In this document: one piece after another, positions 32,899 through 43,869 of the stretch
Layout of the letters: each line of letters opens with the position of its first letter
How positions within the stretch are numbered: position 1 is the stretch's first letter
Assembly (NCBI RefSeq): GCF_010389155.1
Contig: NC_057761.1
Location: forward strand, 22,136,501-22,200,500
Origin: Erigeron canadensis
Lineage: Eukaryota; Streptophyta; Magnoliopsida; Asterales; Asteraceae
Direction: 5' to 3'
Length of the DNA: 64,000 nt
Notes under the pieces: generated by a model
Databases searched by the model: none
The model's input: only the letters and a program-made list of their open reading frames with translations
Told to the model about the DNA's origin: nothing
Made by a program: the position numbers and the translations under genes

Positions 32899-34029
32899 GG
32901 ATGTATGAAAACATATAGAGATTATTAAGAAAAATGAAAGTAAAAAAGATACTTCAGATCAGATGTCTAATAATCAGGCAAAAGAAAGAGGAGAAAGACT
33001 GAGATTTGTCATATGTGGTGTATTTATGTATTTTAATTATCCATGTAAGATTTTTTTTTAATGATGTGGCATGGTGACATGGCAGTTAACGGGTGACTAA
33101 CGATGAAAACTAACAATATTACCTTTATTGATAAATATTTAGAAATGAAATTCTTTTAATAGGCGAAAACTAAATAGGTTCCCTATATTAGGAATTTTAA
33201 ATAAAAAAGTTACATTTTTATGGATTTTTCCCTTTTATTAAACGTAGATACATATGTAAATTGGTAAAGGAATTTTAATCGTTTCACTTTTTTTACTGCT
33301 GTTGATGCATACATGCTTTAATAATTTAGTTGAAAAGAATAAAAACATAAGTAATGTATGAAAAAGACTTATATGTGATTGTTTAGACTAGAAAATATAT
33401 ATATATTTACAAAGATGCGTGTTCGATATTATTATCATTATTAATTTATTATTCTGTGTAATATATATATATATAATATATATATGTAAATGTTCATTTG
33501 AATCCTTAATTTTTCATGAAACTCAAGGACCAAATTCTAGCTATTTGATCATCTCAATCAATGGCTAGTATTGAAACTTATGTCTTAATTAAAAAAAATA
33601 CATGAGGGGCATATATGTAAATTTGCTTAACAAAAAAAAAACTTTTTTCCCCTTTCCTCCTCCTAATGGAAACACACACAAACACACACACACACACACT
33701 CTCTCTTTCTCTCTTCTCCTCCTTGGACGGTGACCACCACCACCACCACCATATCCGACCGCCGCCACCCCCACCACCACTACAATCTGGATCTTCATCT
33801 CAAACCACTAGCAACAACAATAACAAATGGAAGATGATGTTTTAGATATTCTTAGAGTAATATTTTATGTAGTTTATGTTTTTTATATACAAAATGGATA
33901 AACAAACCATTCTTATCCATGATTTGTAGTTTTTTTCTCTTATTTTTGTTTTTTATATGATAAGAAGTTATATCTTTGGTTGTTGTTGTTAAAATTTTTA
34001 TAATGAGTTTTGCCCACAAAGTGTTTGAT

Positions 34030-35260
34030 GAAATGTCTAAACCAAAATGTATGTACAAAATCAAATTTGATTATATACGTATTTACTGATTGTACAGCCA
34101 ATCATGCTTGATTGTACATAGATCTATTCTAAAATTTGAATTTGTTAAATTTGTGTTTTGTAACTTTGTTTGTGCAATCAAATTTGATCATGTATTGAGT
34201 TTCTAGTTACCTGTGTGTTTATGACTATATGTCTATAATCAAATTTGATTATGTGTTGATATTTAAGTGATTTCTATTTTTGCAACTTTATGTCTAGAAT
34301 CAAATTTGATTATGTATAGAGATTTTAGAGATTTTGATTTTGTAACTTTGTTTGTACAATCAAATTTGATTTTGTATTGAGTTTATAGTTACCTATGTGT
34401 TTGGGACTATATGTCTACAATCAAATTTGATTATGTGTTGATATTTTTAGTGATTTAAGTTTTTACAATTTTATGTATACAATCAAAGTTAATTATGTAT
34501 AGAGAATTATACAAAACAAATGAGTTCCATATCAACAAACCTATTAAAAATCAAATTTGATTTTATGCATATGGTGTCAAACTTATACAAAATCAAATTT
34601 GATTTTGTGTACACATTGAAACAAAATAAATGAGTTCCATACAAAGAAACTTATTCAAAATCAAAAATGATTTTAGGCATACAATGTAAAAAGCTATACA
34701 AAATCAAATTTGATTTTATGCATACATTTAGACAAAACAAATGAGTTACATATTCAAAAACCTATACAAAATCAAATTTGATTTTTTGCACACATTGAGA
34801 CAAAACAAATGAGTTCCATATCACTAAACCAATTCAAATTCAAAATCAAAATTGATTTACGCATACAGTGTGAAAAAGCTATACAAAATCAAATTTGATT
34901 TTATGCATACAATTAGACAAAACAAATTTAGTGCATAGCAAGAAACCTACACAAAATCAAAATTGATTTTACGCATACGGTTCTAAAAACCTATACAAAA
35001 TCAAATTTGATCTTGTGCACACAGTAAGACAAAACAAATGGGTTCCATATCACTAATCTATTCAAAATCAAAATTGATTTTACGCATACAGTGTAAAAAG
35101 CTATACAAAATCAAATTTGATTTTATGCATACATTTAAACAAAACAAATTTAGCTCATACCAAGAAACCTACACAAAATCAAAATTGATTTTACGCATAC
35201 GGTTTCAAAAACCTAAACAAAATCAAATTTGATTTTGTGCTCACATTGAGACAAAACAAA
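34030..35260. repeat. left array of AAAATCAAATTTGATTTT palindromes (about 20 copies)
   Basis: The 18-bp core is its own reverse complement. Early copies (34045-34490) have spacers of about 60 bp (TATGTGTTGATATTT type). Later copies alternate spacers of ~25-50 bp, so that two palindromes plus ATGCATACATTTAGACAAAA and CAAATGAGTTCCATATC-type spacers form a ~110-bp higher-order unit. Variants AAAATCAAAATTGATTTT and AAAATCAAAAATGATTTT occur at regular alternate positions. Confidence 0.9.
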
Positions 35261-35274
35261 TGAGTTCCATCCGC

Positions 35275-35960
35275 TCCGAAATGGGTGTCCTCTTTAGGGT
35301 TTTAGAATGTGTCCCTCCCCCTCCGAATCAAATTTGATATTCCATGTCCCTCCCCTACTAAATCCCGCTCTAGGGTTTAGGGTTTGAAGGTCGAGGGTTA
35401 TCCTAACGGCTAACCTTACGACTTCAAACCCTAAACTAATGCACGGGGCCGAAGGCCCCCGTGATCACACTTCCCCCTCCGATTCGCTTTTAGCCCCCAA
35501 GGGTTTACATTTTGGGATTTTAGAATGCAACTTTTCTAATTTGAATGCATAAAATCAAAAATGATTTTGCATAGCTTTTTAACATTATACATGTGAAATC
35601 AAATTTGATTAGCAATTAAGCTTTAGTTTAGGGTTTGAAGTAACCCTACGACTTCAAACCCTAAACTAAAATGCGGGGCCAAAGGCCTCGTGATCACACT
35701 TCCCCTTGGATTAGCTTTTAGCCCCCAAGGATTTAGCTTTTAAGGTTTTAGAATGCAACTTTTCTATTATGTAATTATGTATGCATAAAATCAAAAATGA
35801 TTTTGCATTGATTTTTAACATTATACATGTGAAATCAATTTTGATTAGAAATTAAGCTTTAGTTTAGGGTTTGGAATCGTAGGGTTACGACTTCAAACCC
35901 TAAACAAAAGTGCGGGGCCGAAGGCCCTCGTGATCACACTTCCCCCTCGGATTTGATTTT
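35275..35960. repeat. central triplicated ~240-bp repeat, GC-richer
   Basis: Three copies of a block with TTTAGGGTTTGAAG, GACTTCAAACCCTAAAC, GCGGGGCCGAAGGCC and GTGATCACACTTCCCCCT (around 35385-35480, 35625-35710, 35860-35955). Within each block the TAGGGTTTGAAG and CTTCAAACCCTA parts are inverted relative to each other, giving hairpins. It sits between the two palindrome arrays as the loop of the foldback. Confidence 0.85.
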
Positions 35961-35969
35961 TGAATATGT

Positions 35970-37150
35970 TTAATGAAACTCCATATATCTACACAAACAA
36001 ATGAAATTCCATCAAATTTGATTTTGAATAGGTTTAATGATATCAAACTCATTTCTATTCTTTAGATGTATGAATAAAATCAAATATGATTTCGAATTGG
36101 TATTTCACACTGTATGCTTAAAATCATTTGTGATTTTAAATGGATTTCTTGGTATGTAACTCATTTTGTTTTGTCTCAATGTGCTATACAATAACTTTTC
36201 CCCAATGTATGCATAAAATCATTTTTGATTAAGAATAGTTGATTTTGAATAGGTTTTCAGACTTTATGAGTAAAATCAAAAATGATTTTGAATAAATTTC
36301 TTTTTAAGGAAGCCATTTGGTTTGACTCAATGTGCTACACAAAATCATATAAGATTTTGTATATTTTCTTGACAATGTATGCGTAAAATCATATATGATT
36401 TTGTATAAGTTTTTCACACTGTATGCATAAAAACAAAATTGATTTTAAATAGGTTTATTTGTATCGAATTCATTTGTCTTGTCTCAAATTTATACGTAAA
36501 ATCATATATGATTTTGAATAAATTTTTCATAGTGTATGTTTAAAATCAATTTTGATTTTGAATAAGTTTATTTGTACGGAAGGATATACAAAATAATATA
36601 TGATTTTGAATATGTTTAATGATACCGAACTCACTTTTTTTTGTCTAGATGTTTGAATAAAATCATATATGATTTTGTATAGGGTTTTGACACTCTATGG
36701 GTAAAATTATTTTTGATTTTAAATGGTTTTCTTTGTATGGAACTCATTTGGTTGTCTCAATGTGTCATAAAAAATCATATATGATTTTGTCTAGGTTTTC
36801 CTCAATGTTTGTGTAAAATCATTTTTGATTTTGAATAGTTGATTTTGAATAGGTTTTTCACAATGTATGCGTAAAATCATTTTTAATTTTGAATAGTTCA
36901 TTATATATAGGATTTTCACACTACAAGAGTAAAATCAAATATGATTCTAGGCATAAGAACACAAGTAACTAAAACCTCAAAATCAAATTTGATTGTACAA
37001 AACAAAGTTACAAAACACAAATCTATAGAATTTATATACAAAATCAAATATGATTTTACACATATAGTTACAAAAACAAAAATCTCTATAATCTCTATAC
37101 ATAACCAAATATGATTAGAACATATTAGTAAATAATAACAGATAACAAAT
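35970..37150. repeat. right array of palindromes, ATATAT-core variants
   Basis: The same motif class in the opposite arm, with spacers such as GGTTTTCACACTGTATGCAT and GAACTCATTTGGTTTGTCTC that are reverse complements of left-arm spacers. Many copies are AAAATCATATATGATTTT, still a perfect palindrome; others are asymmetric (AAAATCATTTTTGATTTT). Confidence 0.88.
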
Positions 37151-38763
37151 CGAATTTGATGTTACTCATACATTTCCACAAAACAAATAGAGTTTATATC
37201 CATAAACCTATACACCAAAAAATTTAATTCAGAATCATAAAGTTGATTAAATCATATTATCAAACATTGATATAGACATTTTATCAAACACCTTATGCAA
37301 TACTCAAGCAAATGTGATTTGATACTAAATCATATATAAGAAACTTTGGTTTAGACATTTAATCAAACACCTTGTATGCAATATAGTACCAAACACCAAA
37401 GTCAATTGAATAACTAATAAAATTTAACAAGTTCAAATGTTAGAATATATCTAATCACATATTATCAAATTACATATGATTATCAGAGAAAATTCGAATT
37501 TACATAACAAAAAGTCGTAATATTTGTATTCAATTCATCCTTCATTGATATTAACATCTCAAGATCCATTGATGATGACTAATAAAGATTATGATGACGA
37601 CAAGAAATGATGGTTGTGCCATTTCGATTGAAACGTGACGGTGACCTAAACACGATGGGGGTGGTGGTGGTGGTGTTAGTGGTGATTTTCTAAGAGGGGG
37701 AGTGAGAGAGAAAGAGAGATCTGTGTGTGTGTGTGTTTGGAACTAGATAGGAAAGAAGTGGGATAATGTGTCAAATGATGAAAATACCCCTCCATGTTTT
37801 ATTTTTAGTATCAGCCATAGATCTGTTTTGATCCAAGGGCTGAGATTTAGCCCTTGTGTTTCACCAAATTTTATGTTTTCATATGAATCCAACTCTACTT
37901 ATATAACTAAATTGCACTTAACATGTATATATAAATGAGATATATAGTTATTACTTCTTACTAAAAGCATTTAAGTTTAATATATATTTTGATATAATCG
38001 ATTAATAAGAATTTATCACAAATATATCTTAATTACATATTCCAAATTTGTAAAAGTTTTCGATTTCTAAAAGATTTTTTTGCCTAACTTTTACGATAAA
38101 ATAATCATGATTCGTAATTCTGTATATCTTTTAAGATATTTTTTTTTATATTCAGTTTTTACTTTACAATACAAATCTATTATAAAAAGATAAATTTTTG
38201 ATAACTTGGAATATAAGATTGGAAAAGTGAGAGTGATGCTATTACACATCCAAATTTAATATATTATTGTTTCAATATATTATACGTGTTTTTCAGAAAC
38301 TAAAGTGTTAATAGAAAAGTGTACATGTGACTGTATGTACTCAAACTTAGGTATAGAAGTGTGTAAAGTCTCAAACAACTTTACTATAATCTCAAACAAC
38401 TTTTCTATAAATACTGAGATGGTTAAAGTTGTTAATGTACCCCATTTTCACTTTTAAGTTGTTAAACACTTTGACTTTTAGTTGTTTTTTCTAGATAATG
38501 AGTCATAGCAAAAGATGGCAACTTAATATAAATTGAATTTATGTTTAGTTTTCTTTGATATTTATATTTAGTTTTTCTTGAGTTATTGGTTTAAAATTTA
38601 AATTATCTCGTGCAACACACAGATCAAAGACCTAGTATATATAACAATTCACGTTTGTCTGTGGTCTGTCACATAAATGTAGCTAGTACTGTAGCTGAGA
38701 GCTTAAAAATAGAGTATGTGACAATCTCATACACACTTTTCCATATCTATATCTATACTTCTA

Positions 38764-38792
38764 TTAGTGTTCATGCCCGTCCAATGGACGGG
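38764..38792 (-). mobile_element. Helitron-like 3' terminus with hairpin (minus strand)
   Basis: Minus strand: CCCGTCCATTGGACGGG (7-bp stem, 3-base loop), then eleven bases and CTAA followed by T. Hairpin, spacing and CTRR end match the Helitron 3' signature. The body would extend to the right; no 5' TC end was identified. Confidence 0.5.
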
Positions 38793-39464
38793 TAGTCTCA
38801 AAATATATTAATCAAAGCTAAAAAATTCGAATTTAAATATATTAAATAGATATACTGAAATCAACTTAAAAATTTGCTAGCTAAATAGCCACCCTATCGG
38901 TCAAAATACTCCTAAAATTTTCCTCTCATTCACCATTGACCGAACCATGTATGATAGTGCCCTGCAAATAGCAAAAAAAACATAGAAAAACTGGTAAGTT
39001 TTCTTAGTGTGTTTCTATGTATTTAATCGAATTCTAAAAAATAAACCCCAAACAAATTAACCAAAAGACTCGAATAAACATCTTTACATACAGATCCAAG
39101 AAAATTATTCAGGATAAAAAAAGAACCCAACCAAGGACATTCTAAACGTGGATCAAATGATTTTATCGGCATGCAAGAAAGATAGGGAAACAAATTCTTG
39201 ATTAAAAAAAGAGTCGAGCCAAAAACCTTACAAAGCCATCTCCTGTTGTGTTAAATCCTAAACATAACGTGGTTCAAAGGGTTTTATCTAAAGGTATTAT
39301 TTAAAATTGATATCATGCTTTTCATAAGATTCGAAGTATATTCGTTATACACAAACTAAAATGATGAATTGTTCTACCATGCTAAATAATCATACTAAAA
39401 CATTCAACACCATCTCAATATGTAGCATTTTCCCCTGATACAGCGGCTAAAAAGTTACACCAAT

Positions 39465-39740
39465 AATGAGCTAGTTTTAAATCAGATTCAAAATAATCAT
39501 AGTCGATATATTAAACTAATCATAATCTTACTCATAGCAAAATTTGACTTTTTATCTAAAAGCTTATAGAAAGATATAATTGTAAATCTTAATTATACAC
39601 CTTTAATGAGCTACTTTCAAAACGATATCAAAATAATCAAAGTCATTATATTAAAGTAATCAGGACCCTACTCATGGCAAATTTAGACTTTATATCTAAA
39701 AGGTTATAGAAAGATATAATAATAAATCCTAAGAGTTAAT
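39465..39740. repeat. 140-bp direct tandem duplication
   Basis: AATGAGCTAGTTTTAAATCA at 39465 recurs as AATGAGCTACTTTCAAAACG at 39605. The two units remain alike to about 39733 (ending AAAGATATAAT(A/T)(A/G)TAAATC), diverged by perhaps 15%. Confidence 0.8.
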
Positions 39741-39773
39741 ATAGGTTACAAATACAAAATTTAATATATAATA

Positions 39774-42447
39774 TGTCACACCCCACCTTAGGCGGAATTG
39801 TAGGATATGACGAAAAGACATAACATAACACATGGAATTTATAATAGAGTTATATAAATGAAATCCATAAATGTAATTCCCAAAAGCGGGATAAGGCTAG
39901 GCAACACGCCCAACGAATAGCAAATAGAATTCAATGTTCAAATGCAACTAGGAGTCCATAAAGGATCTCTTTATTAGTCTTCCTAAAGTCCTTATACTCA
40001 GTCTCTTTAAGCATTGTTATTACCTGAAAATGAATGCTCGAAAATGTCAACATAATGTTGGTGAGTTCGTAGGTTTAAAGTAATTCAAATGAGTTTGTTG
40101 TGCATGATATATAAAGTTTGGACAATGGTGTAAATATAAACATGTAGTAGGATGTATGCATACTGAATACTGATCAATGCCATCATAGTTATCCAACAAC
40201 ACAATCCCCACTACTCCTGCCAATAACTCAATCACACATTAAATACCAACAACTACCAGCTGGAGTATAAAGTTGGTCGATAGTTATCCAATAGTCTTCA
40301 AAAGATATCAACAGACATCTATTGCATCATAGAAATCAACACAAGCAAGCTAACATACACATTTCATAAGTACACGTATATGTCCAATAAACAAACTAGT
40401 TTTGGCACAGCTAGTAAAGAAATAAAAATATTTTGAGCATCATTTCCCCCCAAAGAAATAATACAAAAAGGGGCCACCAAACTCACCTCAATCAGCAAGC
40501 AGTTGTGTAAAGTCCAAAAGATCACTAGAATCTACACAACATATACATGTACAAGTTACAATTATTGGACATAGTCAATAACCGTCCATTGTAACCCGCA
40601 TTTGATGAAATACACATATGACTACACTCAAAGTATTCATAAAATGATTTGTCATATTTTATCAAGTTACAAGTCATATAACTTAATATAGAGTATTTGT
40701 CTTGATGATTTATGATTAAATTCTACAAACTCATATTAACTGGAATTTTCGGTAAATTTATCAATTTTTATTCTGGATCACCCTAACTAACCAAGTCCTT
40801 AAATTTTTACCACAGTAACTTTTATGTGTTAGATACTTAAATGAATTTTTACAGAATTTATTTTGTACTTGAACTATTTTTAAAAATTCGATAATTACAA
40901 ACTAGTTAATAAATTTACTGTTTGCGCGCAGAAAAGTTTTATAAAAGTTAAGGGTTTTCGAAGCATCAAAAAAAATCCAAATTTTAACTGTACACTCTTA
41001 ACATCTTAAAAATGTTTCTGGAAAAAAATAATCTTCCAGTTCATAAAATCGACCAAGATATGACTATTTGAAGTCGACCTAAATTTGTTCTGAAAACTCA
41101 GCTTTGCGCAGTTTTGTTATAAAATTTGTTTGACAACCTTAAACTTCATATTTTGACACGAAACCACTTGCACCAGAAAGTAGACTTCCTGAAATTAATT
41201 TAGACACCAAAAACGTGACTTAACCATCTTCCATGACCAAGATACGACCTTTCAAATTCAACAAACCGAACTTACTGTTTTAAATACTACTACAACTAAT
41301 ATACATATATAAACTTTTAAATCTTTCCAACACCTATGTAGGTCAGTCAATAACACATCTTCATAGCTATATAAATCTTTCAGATTGTCTTTAAGATTTT
41401 GTCAACATTTAAATTTATAACAACACATAGGATTGTAACATTATGAATTCTACCATACTCCATCGATTCTAAAATTTATTTAGTTATTAACCATACTTTT
41501 AATTTATAAAAATCTTATATTATCTTTTGAAATTTGGCCATACGTATACACTCATCAAATAGATTACAAAGATGGTACATAAATATATATAATTTAATAA
41601 AAGATAGAGATTAAGAATTTTACCACCAAAGTCGATGATCACTCCTTACGGTACCTTTATAAAATAAAGTAGATATAATTTATAAGAATTCTACCCAAAG
41701 ATTGTTATGTAAAAGATTCTGTAAAAACATAATGAAAATTATATATACTTAATAACTTTTAAAAATATTTAAGATGGAAGCTTGACAATTGTGTGATAAA
41801 AATTTGGTTTTGGTGGTGGTGTTCCCTCTTTGTTCGACGGAAGAGCAAAGCAAGGAGAAGTTTTGTTTTAGATTGTTGATAATTAAGATTGCCTATACTA
41901 TATATAATTTTAAGTGTTTGAATTGATTTATAATTAGGATAGATATATTAATGTATACAAGAATTCTAAATGGAATGGGATTGTAATCCCTTTAGCCGTA
42001 ATCCATGGCAGGAGATTAAAACAATGTGTATTAATATTTGATATAAGTTAATTTAATTGCATATGATCTTTTTAATTGTTTCATTTATTTATCTATTTAG
42101 CTTATAAGTAAATATGTTTTTATTTCTACTACATATTATCATTTACTTTGATGATTATAGACTTTAACACACTAAGTAGGGTATAGAGACTTATCAATGT
42201 CTTGAAATGAATATGACCTATAACTATATGTCTAGATATCAACGGAAATAATTATAACTGTCTAAGTTTAGGAAGGTAGAGTGACTAAACCCTAAAACAT
42301 TGAAATTTAACTAATAGAAATCGCATACTGGCTTGATCACAATATCTCTATGCTTGTTATACTCTATAAGCACATCGACTAGTTGAGAAATTAAGAATGT
42401 AAGATAGATACTAGAATAAACTATCGGTTTTGGTGACAGGTGTCACA
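39774..42447. mobile_element. solo LTR (2674 bp) with target duplication TAATA
   Basis: Starts TGTCACACCCCACCTTAGGC and ends GACAGGTGTCACA. TAATA lies at 39769-39773 and again at 42448-42452. The TGTCACACCCC start is a common gypsy LTR form, suggesting the plus orientation. The interior has no pol ORF, only AT-rich sequence. It is long for a solo LTR. Start, end and duplication were read directly; the family is inferred. Confidence 0.75.
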
Positions 42448-43009
42448 TAATATTTAGATTAATTAAGTCATATATCACAATTTAATCGATACAAAATCTA
42501 AAGAAGAAACATACGAAAATTAACTTCATGTAAATATTGATTCCAGTTTACCTTTTTTTCTTCAACTTTAGTTAAATAAAAATTTACTGTTTCTTATATT
42601 CTAAAAGTGTAAACTATATAATTTGAAAAATACATACCAATTCATCATCAAAAACCATCTCGACGTTTTGATTTTCTTCGGGTTGTTCCACTGCGAAACA
42701 GTCCATACATGCACAACACAGAGTCGTAAATGATGGTTAACATGTGTTGGCTTAAGATCTTCGAGATGAACTAATGTGGTCATATTTTTTGTTGTTAAAG
42801 AAAAAGCCATAATGAGCCTATAATGGAAAACAAACTAAATTAAAAGAAACAATAATAACAATAACATAAGAATTCAATGTTAAAAAATAATATAATGATT
42901 AATTATGTGCAAAGTATATAAAAAGAAAAATCCTTTTGTAGTTGATCGTAGCTTCTTTTTTTGTTGTCGTACGCGAGTTATATTATAAATTACCAATAAA
43001 ACCGAAAAA

Positions 43010-43262
43010 TGTAATTCATTATTTTTAAATTGGGTGAAATTGTAAATTGGTGATGGGAAACCAAAAAGTATAATTAATTATTTTTAAATTGGGTTAAAGT
43101 GTAAATTGGTGATGGAAAATCAAAAAGTGTAAGTTAATTAATTTTTAAATTGGGTTAAGAAGTGTAAATTGGTGATGAGAAACTAAAAAGTGTAAATTAA
43201 TTGTTTTAGATTGCGTTAAAGTGTAAATTGCTGATGAAAAATCAAAAGGTGTAAATTAATTT
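43010..43262. repeat. four tandem ~62-bp repeats
   Basis: Units of the form TTTTTAAATTGGGTTAAAGTG-TAAATTGGTGATGGAAAATC-AAAAAGTGTAAATTAATTA, four times with small changes. Non-coding. Confidence 0.85.
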
Positions 43263-43372
43263 AAATTAATATTAAAAAATTAAAGGATTAATAAGGATGG
43301 GGGATTAGGTTGAAGGAGGAGGATTAAGGGTGTCAAGTGTACTCCCAACCCTCTATTTTAATTATATTATAG

Positions 43373-43770
43373 ATAGATAGATACTATATTATAAAGCAAA
43401 TGCCCCTTATCTATTCTATATTTACCTAAAATAACTATAATACACTTTCCCTCTCCTTAAATCTTAACCAATCATTTTTTTCTCTCTAATCTTTAAATTA
43501 TTTATTCATCCAATTCATTCAAAATCTTTTATCTCAAAAACCGTACATCGATAAATTATAAAATTTATATGGGTGTTCATAAAATTTCATACACTTTCAT
43601 TAGAGATATGATTCGATATACTTTCGACGAATTTTTAAATCTGAGGGCGGAACTCGTACGATTAAGGCGTTTGGCTCTCTGCCTCTCTATGACCTATCAC
43701 ACTTTATAGCATACCACCCCCACCATCTTACGTCGCAACGTGCAGATACTTACTCTTGTATTATATGAAA
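43373..43770 (+). mobile_element. candidate non-autonomous Helitron (~390 bp)
   Basis: The left part ATACTATATTATAAAGCAAA and right part CGTCGCAACGTGCAGATACT followed by TACTCTTGTATT have the look of the 5' and 3' ends of short plant Helitrons, but the terminal CTAG is changed and the hairpin is decayed. No ORF. It lies directly upstream of the poly(A) polymerase gene, possibly in its promoter region. Confidence 0.45.
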
Positions 43771-43869
43771 AGAAATAGAACACGTTTTGTTCGGTAGTGA
43801 TCTGTGATCCAAACCAAACTTGTCGCCCAAGTTCATCGTAATTATATTAGTGTAAGAAAAAAAAAAGCA

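Larger units (their letters stand above)
25481..33232. mobile_element. Mutator-like element with ~180-bp TIRs, filled by nested insertions
   Basis: GGGAAAAATCCATAAAAA at 25481 begins a ~180-bp repeat that returns inverted and ends at 33232; the arms also share AATTCCTAATATA and TATTTAGTTTTCG. The flanks are TATTATTAA (25472-25480) and TTTTATTAA (33233-33241), a 9-bp duplication with one mismatch, the length typical for Mutator elements. No transposase is visible. Without the copia element (25732-30604) and the solo LTR (31477-32898) only about 1.5 kb remains, so it is a non-autonomous element that became a nest. Confidence 0.75.
33490..37890. mobile_element. 4.4-kb foldback element with palindrome-array arms
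   Basis: Outer arms pair as inverted repeats over at least ~350 bp: TTCATTTGAA, ATGGCTAGTATTGAAA, CATGAGGGGCATAT, a CACACACA/CTCTCTTTCTCTC tract and CCACCACCACCACC on the left return inverted on the right (37620-37890). Inside lie two arrays of an 18-bp palindrome (34030-35260 and 35970-37150) and a central triplicate (35275-35960). There is no transposase or any credible ORF. Long degenerate TIRs suggest a Mutator-like or Foldback-type element. No target duplication was found, so the borders are approximate. Confidence 0.75.
37891..39773. other. AT-rich intergenic with two facing Helitron-like ends
   Basis: No gene is supported. The plus strand at 38608-38635 (CGTGCAACACACAGATCAAA, GACCTAG then T) and the minus strand at 38764-38792 have the form of Helitron 3' ends. 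A 140-bp direct duplication occupies 39465-39740. Confidence 0.5.

Noticed and set aside
35385..35900. Interstitial telomere repeats (TTTAGGG)
   Set aside because: Only one or two adjacent units each, embedded in a different repeat.
34030..37150. Regularly spaced repeats that look at first like a CRISPR array
   Set aside because: The repeats are palindromic, variable, with repeated rather than unique spacers, in plant nuclear DNA, and part of a larger inverted repeat.
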